Part shown: positions 51,066 through 58,167 of the stretch, piece by piece | Position numbering within the stretch: the stretch's first letter is position 1 | Layout of the letters: each line of letters opens with the position of its first letter | DNA from: Streptomyces qinzhouensis | GTDB taxonomy: Bacteria > Actinomycetota > Actinomycetes > Streptomycetales > Streptomycetaceae | DNA: 64,000 nucleotides | Assembly: GCF_007856155.1 (NCBI RefSeq) | Contig: NZ_CP042266.1 | Location: 4,092,001 to 4,156,000, forward strand | Direction of reading: 5' to 3' | Translations under genes and position numbers: made by a program | The notes under the pieces: generated by a model | Seen by the model: the letters and a program-made list of their open reading frames with translations, nothing else | Databases searched by the model: none | What the model was told of the DNA's origin: nothing

Positions 51066-51721
51066 TTCGGTTCCTCCAGGACGGCAAGAACGGGTGGGAA
51101 GATCGTATGGACGGGAATGAACCGGGGCACCGCATTTATCGGCACCCACATGACGTCGACGTTCTCGACCGCGTCGGAGTTCGTCGCCTCGCCCGCGAGA
51201 TATTCACAGAGGAAGTATTCACAGAGCACGCTGGTCACGGGATGCAGCCGGTCGCCGAGCCGCCGGCGGACCGCGCAGTGCACACCCGTCTCGTCGAGTG
51301 TTTCCCGTACCGTCGCGCTCTCCGGACGGCCGCCCGGTTTGACGACGCCCGCGGGGAATTGCCAGGTGATACCACTCGCATCCGTGTCCCTCCGGCAGAC
51401 CAGCAGCACCTCTTGATCGCGAATGACCACCGCGATCGCCACGCGCAGCGCCTGCGCCCCGGAAGGGCTCGGCACATGGCTGCCACGTTCCCTGGAGATC
51501 AGCAGGGCAAACCGCTGCCGCACAGTCGGTACGGCCTTCTCATGAACCGTGTCGAGAAGCTGCTGCATTTCGCGGCGGGGTACCACATGGGAATCGGAAT
51601 GCCAAGTGGCAACCGTCCTCACGCCAATGCCCAATTGTGCGGCGAACTGCTCATTCGTGAGCCTCAGTGCCGCCTGTAGCAGACAGGCGTACCGGCCGTT
51701 CCAGACGTCGATCACATCCAT
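51062..51721 (-). CDS. HTH-Nudix fusion with degenerate Nudix box
   Basis: A 219-residue protein. Residues 10-60 form an Xre-like HTH (LLQAALRLTNEQFAAQLGIG, VRTVATWHSDSHVVPRREM). The Nudix domain follows, but the box reads GVVKPGGRPESATVRETLDE plus TGV: the first Glu is Gly and the first of the paired Glu is Asp. It may thus sense rather than cleave a nucleotide and regulate its own operon. GGAGGGGGCGGCG precedes ATG 51721. It is followed by the catalytically intact Nudix gene, a sensor-plus-enzyme arrangement. Confidence 0.8.
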   Translation of the reverse strand: MDVIDVWNGRYACLLQAALRLTNEQFAAQLGIGVRTVATWHSDSHVVPRREMQQLLDTVHEKAVPTVRQRFALLISRERGSHVPSPSGAQALRVAIAVVIRDQEVLLVCRRDTDASGITWQFPAGVVKPGGRPESATVRETLDETGVHCAVRRRLGDRLHPVTSVLCEYFLCEYLAGEATNSDAVENVDVMWVPINAVPRFIPVHTIFPPVLAVLEEPK

Positions 51722-51907
51722 CGCCGCCCCCTCCGCCCCCTCGGTGTCCCCACTGCGGGAACATCCGCACTGAAGGTGCACTACGGCTGCACCGGCGCTG
51801 CATGGTGGTGCCGAAGGCGTATCGGGAAGAATGGCGGTCAGCGGGATGGGCGGTCGTGCGGGATGCCCCTCCTGGGAAACCCTCCGGAAGATCTTCCCGG
51901 ACGCGAA

Positions 51908-51951
51908 CAAGACGCAAGCAAGACGCAAGCAAGACGCAAGCAAGACGCGAA
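51908..51951. repeat. Four tandem 11-bp repeats
   Basis: CAAGACGCAAG starts at 51908, 51919, 51930 and 51941 (last copy CAAGACGCGAA). The 11-bp period equals about one helical turn. The block lies about 190 bases upstream of the HTH-Nudix gene on the minus strand and 80 bases before the small ORF on the plus strand, within the 308-base gap 51722-52029. Confidence 0.8.
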
Positions 51952-51981
51952 CGATTCGCGATCAAGTCGCGGACAGAACGC

Positions 51982-51995
51982 CTAGTGATCACTAG
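51982..51995. promoter_or_regulatory. 14-bp perfect palindrome upstream of small ORF
   Basis: CTAGTGA-TCACTAG is self-complementary. It lies in an unusually AT-rich 50-base stretch ending with the ribosome site of the 23-codon ORF at 52030. It is a likely operator, perhaps for the HTH-Nudix protein encoded next door. Confidence 0.55.
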
Positions 51996-52029
51996 CGGTA
52001 GTAACAGTAAAGAGTTTAAAGGAGTAGTC

Positions 52030-52101
52030 ATGGCCGGTGGCCCGTCCGGCGCACACTGGCCGGAACAGGCTCCCGTCCGCTTTCGCATTCCGCTGTGGTG
52101 A
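52030..52101 (+). CDS. 23-residue small ORF with strong ribosome site
   Basis: AAAGGAG lies five bases before ATG 52030, one of the best ribosome sites in the window. The peptide starts MAGGPSGAHWPEQAP and ends FRIPLW before TGA. It is short, has no signal peptide and no cysteine, and I match it to no family. It could be a regulatory leader peptide, a small secreted or modified peptide, or chance. A perfect palindrome and AT-rich DNA lie just upstream. The ndk-like gene begins 126 bases later. Confidence 0.45.
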   Translation: MAGGPSGAHWPEQAPVRFRIPLW

Positions 52102-52227
52102 TCATGGGATATAGCTCGAACAGGTAATGCATCGGGCGGCAGTTCGGATGAGGTTCCGCCGGTAGCCTCGGCGCCGGACGGTTCTTCGGCCGTCATCCGA
52201 CAGGTGCAGAAAAACGAAGGGACAGCT

Positions 52228-52737
52228 ATGGCCCAGGAGCGGGAACATTCCGTCGAGCGCACACTCGTTCTGCTCAAGCCCGATGCCCTCGCACGTGGAC
52301 TCGTGGGGCGGATCTTCGCCCGATTCGAGGACGCCGCATTGAAGATCGTGGGCACCAAGATGACCTGGATGGACGAGGAGTTCACCCGCCGCCACTACTT
52401 CGACCTGGAAGAACGGCTGGGGCCCGAGGTCTACCGGCTGGCCGACGCCTTTATGCGGCAGGGGCCGGTGATCGCACTGGTACTTGAGGGGTTCGACGCG
52501 ATCGCCACCGTACGGAAGATCGTCGGAAGTACGTATCCGAACGAGGCACCCGCGGGAACCATCCGCGGTGACTTCTCGCACTACAGCTCGGCCGCCAGCA
52601 TCGCCTCCGGAAAGGCCGTGGCCAATCTTGTGCACGCCTCCGGCAACAGGGCGGAGGCGGAGCAGGAGGTCGCGCTCTGGTTCGGCAAGGAGGAGCTCCA
52701 CGACTACCGGACGCTGGCGGAGATCTACACGTACTGA
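52228..52737 (+). CDS. Nucleoside diphosphate kinase paralogue
   Basis: A 169-residue NDK, longer than the usual 137-140. It has LVLLKPDALARGLVGRIFAR, the nucleotide-site GTIRGDF, and the catalytic His in ANLVHASGNRAEAEQEVALW; between these lies an insert (SHYSSAASIASGK) as in archaeal-type NDKs. The enzyme should move the gamma-phosphate among NTPs. Streptomyces normally encodes its housekeeping Ndk elsewhere, so this copy probably serves a dedicated pathway. GAAGGGA six bases before ATG 52228. It heads a co-directional run of six genes up to the terminator at 56858. Confidence 0.85.
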   Translation: MAQEREHSVERTLVLLKPDALARGLVGRIFARFEDAALKIVGTKMTWMDEEFTRRHYFDLEERLGPEVYRLADAFMRQGPVIALVLEGFDAIATVRKIVGSTYPNEAPAGTIRGDFSHYSSAASIASGKAVANLVHASGNRAEAEQEVALWFGKEELHDYRTLAEIYTY

Positions 52738-52835
52738 CCGGACGGCTCCGGCCGTCACCCCGGGGCCGCCGGAGCGTTGAGCCGCATCGGTGAAACACCG
52801 CCACCGACCTTCCGAGCAGCCCGAGCAGAGGGACC

Positions 52836-53138
52836 ATGAGCGACCAGAGAACCCGTCCGGCCACCACCGCCGAGCTGGAGTCGGTCCTCCGGCGCGAGCT
52901 GACCACCGACCGGTGGGCCGCCGCCGAGACCGCGTACGCACTGGCGGTGCTCCACCGCGAACAGGGCGACTGGACCGCGTCCCGGGTGTGGGTACGGCAG
53001 TGCCTTCGGCTGCTGGACGGTTTCCCGGCGGACACGGAGGAGCAGGTCGCCACCCGCCGGACGGCGGTCGGCGGCGTACCGATTCCGGCCTATCTGCACG
53101 AAGGGGTGGTCCGGGCGCGCTTCGGCGACCCGGGCTGA
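52836..53138 (+). CDS. Small helical protein of unknown function
   Basis: A 100-residue, helix-rich protein (TTAELESVLRRELTTDRWAA, AETAYALAVLHREQGDWTAS, RVWVRQCLRLLDGFPADTEE) reminiscent of one or two TPR hairpins, then a short tail ending VRARFGDPG. No family is recognised. A GAGGGA lies very near ATG 52836. It lies 98 bases after the NDK-like gene and 98 before the CYTH gene, probably in the same transcription unit. Perhaps a chaperone or partner of one neighbour; this is speculation. Confidence 0.55.
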   Translation: MSDQRTRPATTAELESVLRRELTTDRWAAAETAYALAVLHREQGDWTASRVWVRQCLRLLDGFPADTEEQVATRRTAVGGVPIPAYLHEGVVRARFGDPG

Positions 53139-53236
53139 CCACCCCCACCCCGCTCCACCCGCCGGACCGGCTCTCGCGCGTACCGCCTGAGCCGGCCCGG
53201 TGGCCCGTCGTGCCCGAACGAGGAGGCGATCAGTCC

Positions 53237-53818
53237 ATGCCCGTCGAGATCGAAATGCGCGCCCGCTTCAGCCCGTACGCCCATGACCGGCTCGTCGGCC
53301 GGCTGCGGCGCGACGGCGAGGACCTGGGCCCCGACGACAAGCGGATCCACTTCTACGTACTCCCCGACCGGCTGCTGAAGGTCACCGAGAACGCGTCCAC
53401 CGGCACCGCCAAGATCAGCCTGAAGAACAACCGGATCGGCCGCGGCCCCGCCTTCGCGGAGACCGAGTTCGCCATCGCACCGGCGGACGTGGACACCGCC
53501 GTACGGCTGCTCGACGCCCTCGGCTTCGCCGGCGCACGGCACGAGGCGTTCACCCGGCGCCACAACTTCCGCCTCGACGGCGTCGAGATCGCGGTCAAGT
53601 GGAGCGAGGCATGGGGACACCACGCCGAGTTCGAGGTGCTGCTCGACGACGACGCGCCGGAGGCCGCCCGGGCGGCGGCGGTGGAGCGGATCACGCGCGT
53701 GGCCGCCGGACTGGGCGTGGAACTGATGACCGAAGCGGAACTGGCCGAGTTCACCGCCGCCTTCGAGGCCCGGGAGCAGGAGCGCAAGGAGAGCGAGCGG
53801 TGGCCCGCAGGCACCTGA
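53237..53818 (+). CDS. CYTH-like domain protein
   Basis: A 193-residue protein resembling the CYTH tunnel fold (class IV adenylate cyclase/triphosphatase). PVEIEMRARFSP gives an ExExR variant of the ExExK motif; later strands carry paired charged residues (RLLKVTENASTGTAKISLKN, FTRRHNFRLDGVEIAVKWSE, HAEFEVLLDD). CYTH enzymes bind triphosphates with Mg2+ and either cyclise ATP or hydrolyse thiamine triphosphate or polyphosphate. The Lys-to-Arg change could affect catalysis. GAGGAGG about ten bases before ATG 53237. The HD gene overlaps its 3' end by 19 bases. Confidence 0.7.
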   Translation: MPVEIEMRARFSPYAHDRLVGRLRRDGEDLGPDDKRIHFYVLPDRLLKVTENASTGTAKISLKNNRIGRGPAFAETEFAIAPADVDTAVRLLDALGFAGARHEAFTRRHNFRLDGVEIAVKWSEAWGHHAEFEVLLDDDAPEAARAAAVERITRVAAGLGVELMTEAELAEFTAAFEAREQERKESERWPAGT

Positions 53819-54642
53819 CAACCAACCCTTCGATGCGTACGCCCCCCGGGGCGCTCGTCGCGCTCGCCGCGCGCCGACAGCTGCCCCCGCACCAGTACAT
53901 GGACCGGCCCACGCTCGACTGGATAGCCGCCCACCGGCCGCCCGGCCTGCCCCCGTCGCCCCGGCCGGAGCTGCGGCCCGCGACCCGGGCGCTGATACGG
54001 CGGTCGGCGCCGCCCGCGCACTGGGCGGCCGAGCCCCGGCTCGCCGACTCCCTGCACGGCGTCCGGCACGCGATGCGGACGGCGGCCCTCGCGGGCGTCC
54101 TCGCCGAGGCGAACGGGCTGAACGCCGCCGATACCGCGCTGGCCGTCGTGGCCGCCGCCGTACACGACTGCCGCCGCTGGCACGACCGGGACGACCCCGG
54201 GCACGGGGAGCGCGCGGCGCACTGGCTGACCGCCCGCGCCGACGAGGTGTGGGCCCACTTCGGCCTCCCGGTCCCGGCCCCGCCGCCCGCCGTACTCCGG
54301 GCCGCCACCGCCGTGCGGCTGCACGACGTCCCGTATCCGGACCTCGCCCCCCGAAGCGAGGGCGATGGGCAGCACCCGTACAACACCGTCCCGTACAACA
54401 CCGTCCCGTACGAGAACCATCGCGCCGTCTGCGACCTCGTCAAGGCGGCCGACGCGCTCGACCGCTACCGGCTGCCGAAAGCCTCCTGGTGGCCCGACCG
54501 GCGCCGGGTCAGACAGCCCGGTTTCGACACCTTCCGCGCACTCGCCTTCGATCTTGTCGTCGGCTCCGAGCGGGCCCGGCTCGCCGGAGCGGACAGCGCC
54601 GCCGCCGTCCTGTCCGTGCTCGCGGAGAAGGACATCGCCTGA
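53800..54642 (+). CDS. HD-domain hydrolase
   Basis: A 280-residue protein. SLHGVRHAMRTAALAGVLAE supplies the first His, AAAVHDCRRWHDRDDPGHGE the HD pair, and a later LVKAADALDRYRLP the final Asp of the metal-dependent HD fold. Such enzymes hydrolyse phosphoesters of nucleotides, including cyclic ones. A 15-base duplication (54378-54410 area) encodes PYNTVPYNTVPY. GTG 53800 has AAGGAG eight bases upstream and lies inside the CYTH gene. The cyclase-like CYTH plus HD pairing suggests synthesis and breakdown of one nucleotide; this is inference. Confidence 0.75.
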   Translation: MARRHLTTNPSMRTPPGALVALAARRQLPPHQYMDRPTLDWIAAHRPPGLPPSPRPELRPATRALIRRSAPPAHWAAEPRLADSLHGVRHAMRTAALAGVLAEANGLNAADTALAVVAAAVHDCRRWHDRDDPGHGERAAHWLTARADEVWAHFGLPVPAPPPAVLRAATAVRLHDVPYPDLAPRSEGDGQHPYNTVPYNTVPYENHRAVCDLVKAADALDRYRLPKASWWPDRRRVRQPGFDTFRALAFDLVVGSERARLAGADSAAAVLSVLAEKDIA

Positions 54643-54644
54643 CC

Positions 54645-56060
54645 ATGACCATGACCGAGCCCGAGTCCGAGCTCACGATGGACGCTTACCGGCCGTGGGC
54701 CGATGCCCATGTCTTCTTCGACGCCGCCGGAATCCCCTTCACCGGTACGGCGAACAGCCCGCTCGCCCGCCGGTCCGCCGACTGGGAGCGGCGGCTCCAC
54801 GAAACACCCAACGGACATCTGCTGCGGCGTAACGCGCTCTTCGACGCCCTGCGCGGCGGCGGCACGCTGCATCTCCTCCATGTCACCCACGCCCTGGAGC
54901 AGATCAGCCGCCAGGGCGTGCTCTACCCGTCCGGCGGCTGTCTCGTCGGCAGCGTCTACTGCGCACCGCTCACCGCCACCGAGCGCGGTTTCCGGATGCA
55001 CAACCTGGCCGAGTACATCCTCACCAAGGAGGCCCCCGCCGGACTGGCCCGGCTCGGCGTCACCGACCGGGCACCCACCCCGCTGATCTTCGAGATCGAT
55101 ATGCCCCCGCAGGTGTACCGGGGTCTCGCCGGGGTGGACTACCTCCGCCTCGGCCTGATCCACCTGGGGATCTACCGGCATCTGGAGTATCTGCTGAGCG
55201 CCGCCGAACGGCACCGGCTACGGGACGCGGTCGTGGCCCGGGTCCGTAACTCCGCGGTCTTCCTGGCGACCGCGACGGCCATAGCGAACCATGGGTTACG
55301 AATGGCCGCGGGACCGTTTCTGCGGATGCTGGTGGACGCCGTGCCCCGGCTGCCGATCCTCGGCTACCTCTACTTCGAGGCGCTCTCGGAGTATCTGATG
55401 CTCCACTCGACGTCCCGGCAGACCCGGCACCTCGCCGACCTCGGTGAGCTGAACAACCGGCTCTACAAGGAGGTCCTCTTCGCCTCCTACCCGAATATGG
55501 CCGGCAAGTTCGACCTCGCCGTCTTCCACCCCCGGCCGGAGAAGCTGCCGGGCCTGCTCCGCCCGATCGACCCGACCATCGACCCCGGCCACGCCGCCGA
55601 CTACCTCGTCGAACGCGTCAGCCATCTCGTCACGGCCCGGCTGATCACCCCCGAGGAGGCCCCGAGCGCCTGGCACCACACCCGCTGGGAGTTCGACGCC
55701 CTCACGCCCCGCTTCGGGCCGCTGCTCGGCCATCTGATCCACCGGGAGCTGCGCACCTTCGGCCGCTATCCGGACTTCTACTTCTACTTCGACCAGTACA
55801 AGGCGCTCCAGGCCTGGAACTACTGGAACCACATGGACATCGTCGCGCCGTTCAACGGCACGATGCCGAAGGGGGAGGTGGGCATCAATCCGGCCTATCC
55901 CCACCTCGGCTACCGCATCTGGCGGGCCGAGCGGGACTCCACCGGGCAGGTGCATCCGGTGGAACAGCTTCCGCTGACGATCGCGCCCCGGCTCGTGGAC
56001 ATCAAGTACACGCTCATGCGCAACAACCAGTGGGCCGCTCCGGCGTCCAGCGCGGCCTGA
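54645..56060 (+). CDS. Unknown 471-residue protein of ndk-CYTH-HD operon
   Basis: I do not recognise the family. The N-terminal part has LHLLHVTHALEQISRQGVLY followed by PSGGCLVGSVYCAPL, which loosely recalls the His-Thr/NL...GxL opening of DarT-like ADP-ribosyltransferases, but key residues cannot be verified. The middle is helical (YLRLGLIHLGIYRHLEYLLS). The end is rich in aromatic residues (YPDFYFYFDQYKALQAWNYW, NHMDIVAPFNG). No signal peptide or membrane helix. ATG 54645 lies two bases after the HD stop, so translation is probably coupled. The methyltransferase follows after 47 bases. Confidence 0.6.
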   Translation: MTMTEPESELTMDAYRPWADAHVFFDAAGIPFTGTANSPLARRSADWERRLHETPNGHLLRRNALFDALRGGGTLHLLHVTHALEQISRQGVLYPSGGCLVGSVYCAPLTATERGFRMHNLAEYILTKEAPAGLARLGVTDRAPTPLIFEIDMPPQVYRGLAGVDYLRLGLIHLGIYRHLEYLLSAAERHRLRDAVVARVRNSAVFLATATAIANHGLRMAAGPFLRMLVDAVPRLPILGYLYFEALSEYLMLHSTSRQTRHLADLGELNNRLYKEVLFASYPNMAGKFDLAVFHPRPEKLPGLLRPIDPTIDPGHAADYLVERVSHLVTARLITPEEAPSAWHHTRWEFDALTPRFGPLLGHLIHRELRTFGRYPDFYFYFDQYKALQAWNYWNHMDIVAPFNGTMPKGEVGINPAYPHLGYRIWRAERDSTGQVHPVEQLPLTIAPRLVDIKYTLMRNNQWAAPASSAA

Positions 56061-56107
56061 CGGCCGGTCCTGACCTATCGACTCCGACTCCTTCCGGGAG
56101 AACCCTC

Positions 56108-56845
56108 ATGCGTTCCTTCGGCACGCCCGTGGCCGATGTCCTCGGCGAACAGATAGCCGCCACCCTCTCCGACCCGGCCACCACCCACGGCCTCGCCCGC
56201 GCGCTCCGTGCCACCGCCCGCGAGCTGGAACTCCACCGCCACCACCTCGCCGGACGCAGGTCCCGGCCCGACGGCCGGATCGGACAGCGGCCCGCCCGGG
56301 TCCAGATCGGCGGCGGCGGGCACCGTATCGGCGGCTTCTTCAACATCGACGCGGTCCCGCCCGCCGATCTCCTCTGGGACGTCCGCGAGGGGCTGCCGCT
56401 GCACGACGACTCCGTCGGCCTGCTCTTCTCCGAACACTTCCTGGAGCACATCGACTACCCCCGCTCGGCCAAGCGGTACGCGGCGGAGGCACACCGGGTG
56501 CTCGCGCCGGGCGGGCGGATCATCACCGGGGTGCCGGACGCCGCCTTCGCCCTCGGCGGCTACTACGGACCGCTGGACCCGGTCGAGGAGACCATGCGCC
56601 GGTGGTACGGCCGCCGGGACTGCCGCCCGCACATCAACACCCGGCTCGACCTGGTGAACCTGGTCTTCCGGGACCAGGACGACGATCCCCACTACACCCC
56701 GCACCTGTGGGCGTACGACCACGAGAAGCTGGTGCAGCTCTTCACCGAGGCCGGATTCGGGGCCGTCGAGCCGTGGGACTTCGACGAGGCGCTCGCCAAC
56801 CCCAAACGGCGGTGGGGGAGCGTGTACGTGACCGCGACCAAGTAG
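56108..56845 (+). CDS. Class I SAM-dependent methyltransferase
   Basis: A 245-residue protein of the Methyltransf_11 group. GGGGHRIGGFFNIDAVPPAD stands where the SAM-binding glycines and acidic loop lie, WDVREGLPLHDDSVGLLFSE gives motif II, and EHFLEHIDYPRSAKRY with AHRVLAPGGRIITGVPD gives motif III. The N-terminal 60 residues are helical. The substrate is unknown; as the last gene of the operon it may finish a nucleotide-derived or small-molecule product. GGGAGA seven bases before ATG 56108. A strong hairpin follows. Confidence 0.8.
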   Translation: MRSFGTPVADVLGEQIAATLSDPATTHGLARALRATARELELHRHHLAGRRSRPDGRIGQRPARVQIGGGGHRIGGFFNIDAVPPADLLWDVREGLPLHDDSVGLLFSEHFLEHIDYPRSAKRYAAEAHRVLAPGGRIITGVPDAAFALGGYYGPLDPVEETMRRWYGRRDCRPHINTRLDLVNLVFRDQDDDPHYTPHLWAYDHEKLVQLFTEAGFGAVEPWDFDEALANPKRRWGSVYVTATK

Positions 56846-56857
56846 GCGGGGGAGTAC

Positions 56858-56887
56858 GGGCGGTACGGAGCACCCGTACCGCCCTTT
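56858..56887 (+). terminator. Terminator of six-gene operon
   Basis: GGGCGGTACGG (56858-56868) and CCGTACCGCCC (56874-56884) form an 11-bp stem with a five-base loop, followed by TTT. It lies 12 bases after the methyltransferase stop. Confidence 0.75.
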
Positions 56888-56896
56888 CATCACCCG

Positions 56897-56952
56897 CCTA
56901 CCCCAGCGGTCCTACCCCAGCGGTCCTACCCCAGGGGTCCTACCCCAGGGGT
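56897..56952. repeat. Four tandem 14-bp repeats at gene end
   Basis: CCTACCCCAGCGGT occurs twice (56897-56910, 56911-56924) and CCTACCCCAGGGGT twice (56925-56938, 56939-56952). The last copy holds the stop codon of the minus-strand gene ending at 56940, so the repeat lies in its 3' untranslated region. Confidence 0.8.
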
Positions 56953-57395
56953 TCGACCTCCACGAACCGCCGTCCCCGCTCCCCCCGGTACAGCAGCGCG
57001 TCCCAGCCGCCCACCGCGTCCAGGGCCGCCGTGCAGGCCCGCAGCCGGGCGGCCGCCTCCGTCGGGGCGCCGCTGCCCGGCGGGCCCAGCCACTCGATAT
57101 GCGCGGTGCCGGGGCGGGGGCCGGGGGAGACGCGGTAGCCCGTGGCGGCGCGTTCGCCCGTGGGGGTCCGCGCGGACGGCGGCAGCCCGGCCGCCTCCAG
57201 GGTCAGGGCCACGGCCCGGACCGGCTGACTCCGCTCCCAGGCCGCCGGGGCGGAGCCGCTGATCCGGCGGATCTGGAGCAGCCCCGCATAGGCCGTACGA
57301 ACCTCCTCGGCCCGCGCCACCTCGGCATTCGTACCGCCGCCGGTTCCGGAGTCCATGACGCCGTCACCGGTCGCCGGTTCGAAGACATCACTCAT
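56940..57395 (-). CDS. Hypothetical protein
   Basis: A 151-residue cytoplasmic protein with an acidic start, an Ala/Arg-rich middle (EVARAEEVRTAYAGLLQIRR, VRAVALTLEAAGLPPSARTP) and a beta-rich C-terminal half (TGYRVSPGPRPGTAHIEWLG, GWDALLYRGERGRRFVEVEP). No family is recognised. ATG 57395 was chosen because no conserved sequence is seen upstream; its ribosome site is poor. It is divergent from the GntR gene by 82 bases, so the two may share control. Confidence 0.55.
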   Translation of the reverse strand: MSDVFEPATGDGVMDSGTGGGTNAEVARAEEVRTAYAGLLQIRRISGSAPAAWERSQPVRAVALTLEAAGLPPSARTPTGERAATGYRVSPGPRPGTAHIEWLGPPGSGAPTEAAARLRACTAALDAVGGWDALLYRGERGRRFVEVEPLG

Positions 57396-57477
57396 CGTCC
57401 ACCACCACCCGCTCACCTCTTCCTCACACGGGGCTGGCCTATCGTGTCGGGAACCCCCCGTGAAGGAGAAGCCCACG

Positions 57478-58167
57478 ATGCCCGGTTCCGGCAGCACCCC
57501 GGTCACCCGCAGCACCCTGCGGCAGCAGATCGCGGACGCGTTGCGCGACGAGGTGCTCGCCGGACGTCTCCAGCCGGGGCAGGAGTTCACCGTGAAGCAG
57601 ATCGCCGACCAGTACGGAGTCTCGGCGACGCCCGTACGGGAGGCGCTCGTCGATCTGTCGGCGCAGGGGCTGCTGGAGTCGGACCACCACCGTGGTTTCC
57701 GGGTGCACCAGTTCACCGTGGACGACTACCGGGACATGGTGGAGACCCGGTCGCTGGTGATCGACGGGATAGTGCAGCACGCCCGCCGGGCGGGCCGTAC
57801 CCAGGTCAACGCGGCGGCCGTCGCGCCCGTGCGGCGGCGCGCCGAGGAGGCGGACCGGGCCGCCCGCGGCGGTGATCTCGACATTCTGATCGGCTACGAC
57901 CTCCGGTTCTGGCGCGAACTGGGCACCATAGTTTCCAATCGCTATATTTCAGACTTTCTTCACCAATTGCGGGTGCAGATCTGGGTCTTCGCCATGCCGC
58001 ATCTGCGGATCGAGCCCGATGTCCAGCGCTGGCTGTTCACGCGGTACGAGGAACTGGTCGACGCGCTGGTCTCCGGGGAGGTGGAGGCCGCCCGCGAGGT
58101 GCTGTGCGCCTACAACGACCTCTCCTTGACCTGGGCCGCCCGGCTGGACGAACGGTTGTCGTCATGA
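57478..58167 (+). CDS. GntR/FadR-subfamily regulator
   Basis: A 229-residue regulator. The winged helix (LRQQIADALRDEVLAGRLQP, FTVKQIADQYGVSATPVREA, LVDLSAQGLLESDHHRGFRV) precedes an all-helical FCD effector domain (DYRDMVETRSLVIDGIVQHA, FWRELGTIVSNRYISDFLHQ). FCD pockets bind carboxylates with a metal. AAGGAGA nine bases before ATG 57478. Its stop overlaps the next gene as ATGA, tying the regulator to the glycosyltransferase fusion. The ligand is unknown. Confidence 0.88.
   Translation: MPGSGSTPVTRSTLRQQIADALRDEVLAGRLQPGQEFTVKQIADQYGVSATPVREALVDLSAQGLLESDHHRGFRVHQFTVDDYRDMVETRSLVIDGIVQHARRAGRTQVNAAAVAPVRRRAEEADRAARGGDLDILIGYDLRFWRELGTIVSNRYISDFLHQLRVQIWVFAMPHLRIEPDVQRWLFTRYEELVDALVSGEVEAAREVLCAYNDLSLTWAARLDERLSS

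Noticed and set aside
46193..52101. Complete integrative conjugative element
   Set aside because: No integrase, replication initiator, FtsK/Tra protein or tRNA attachment site is visible; at most it is a remnant or a small island.
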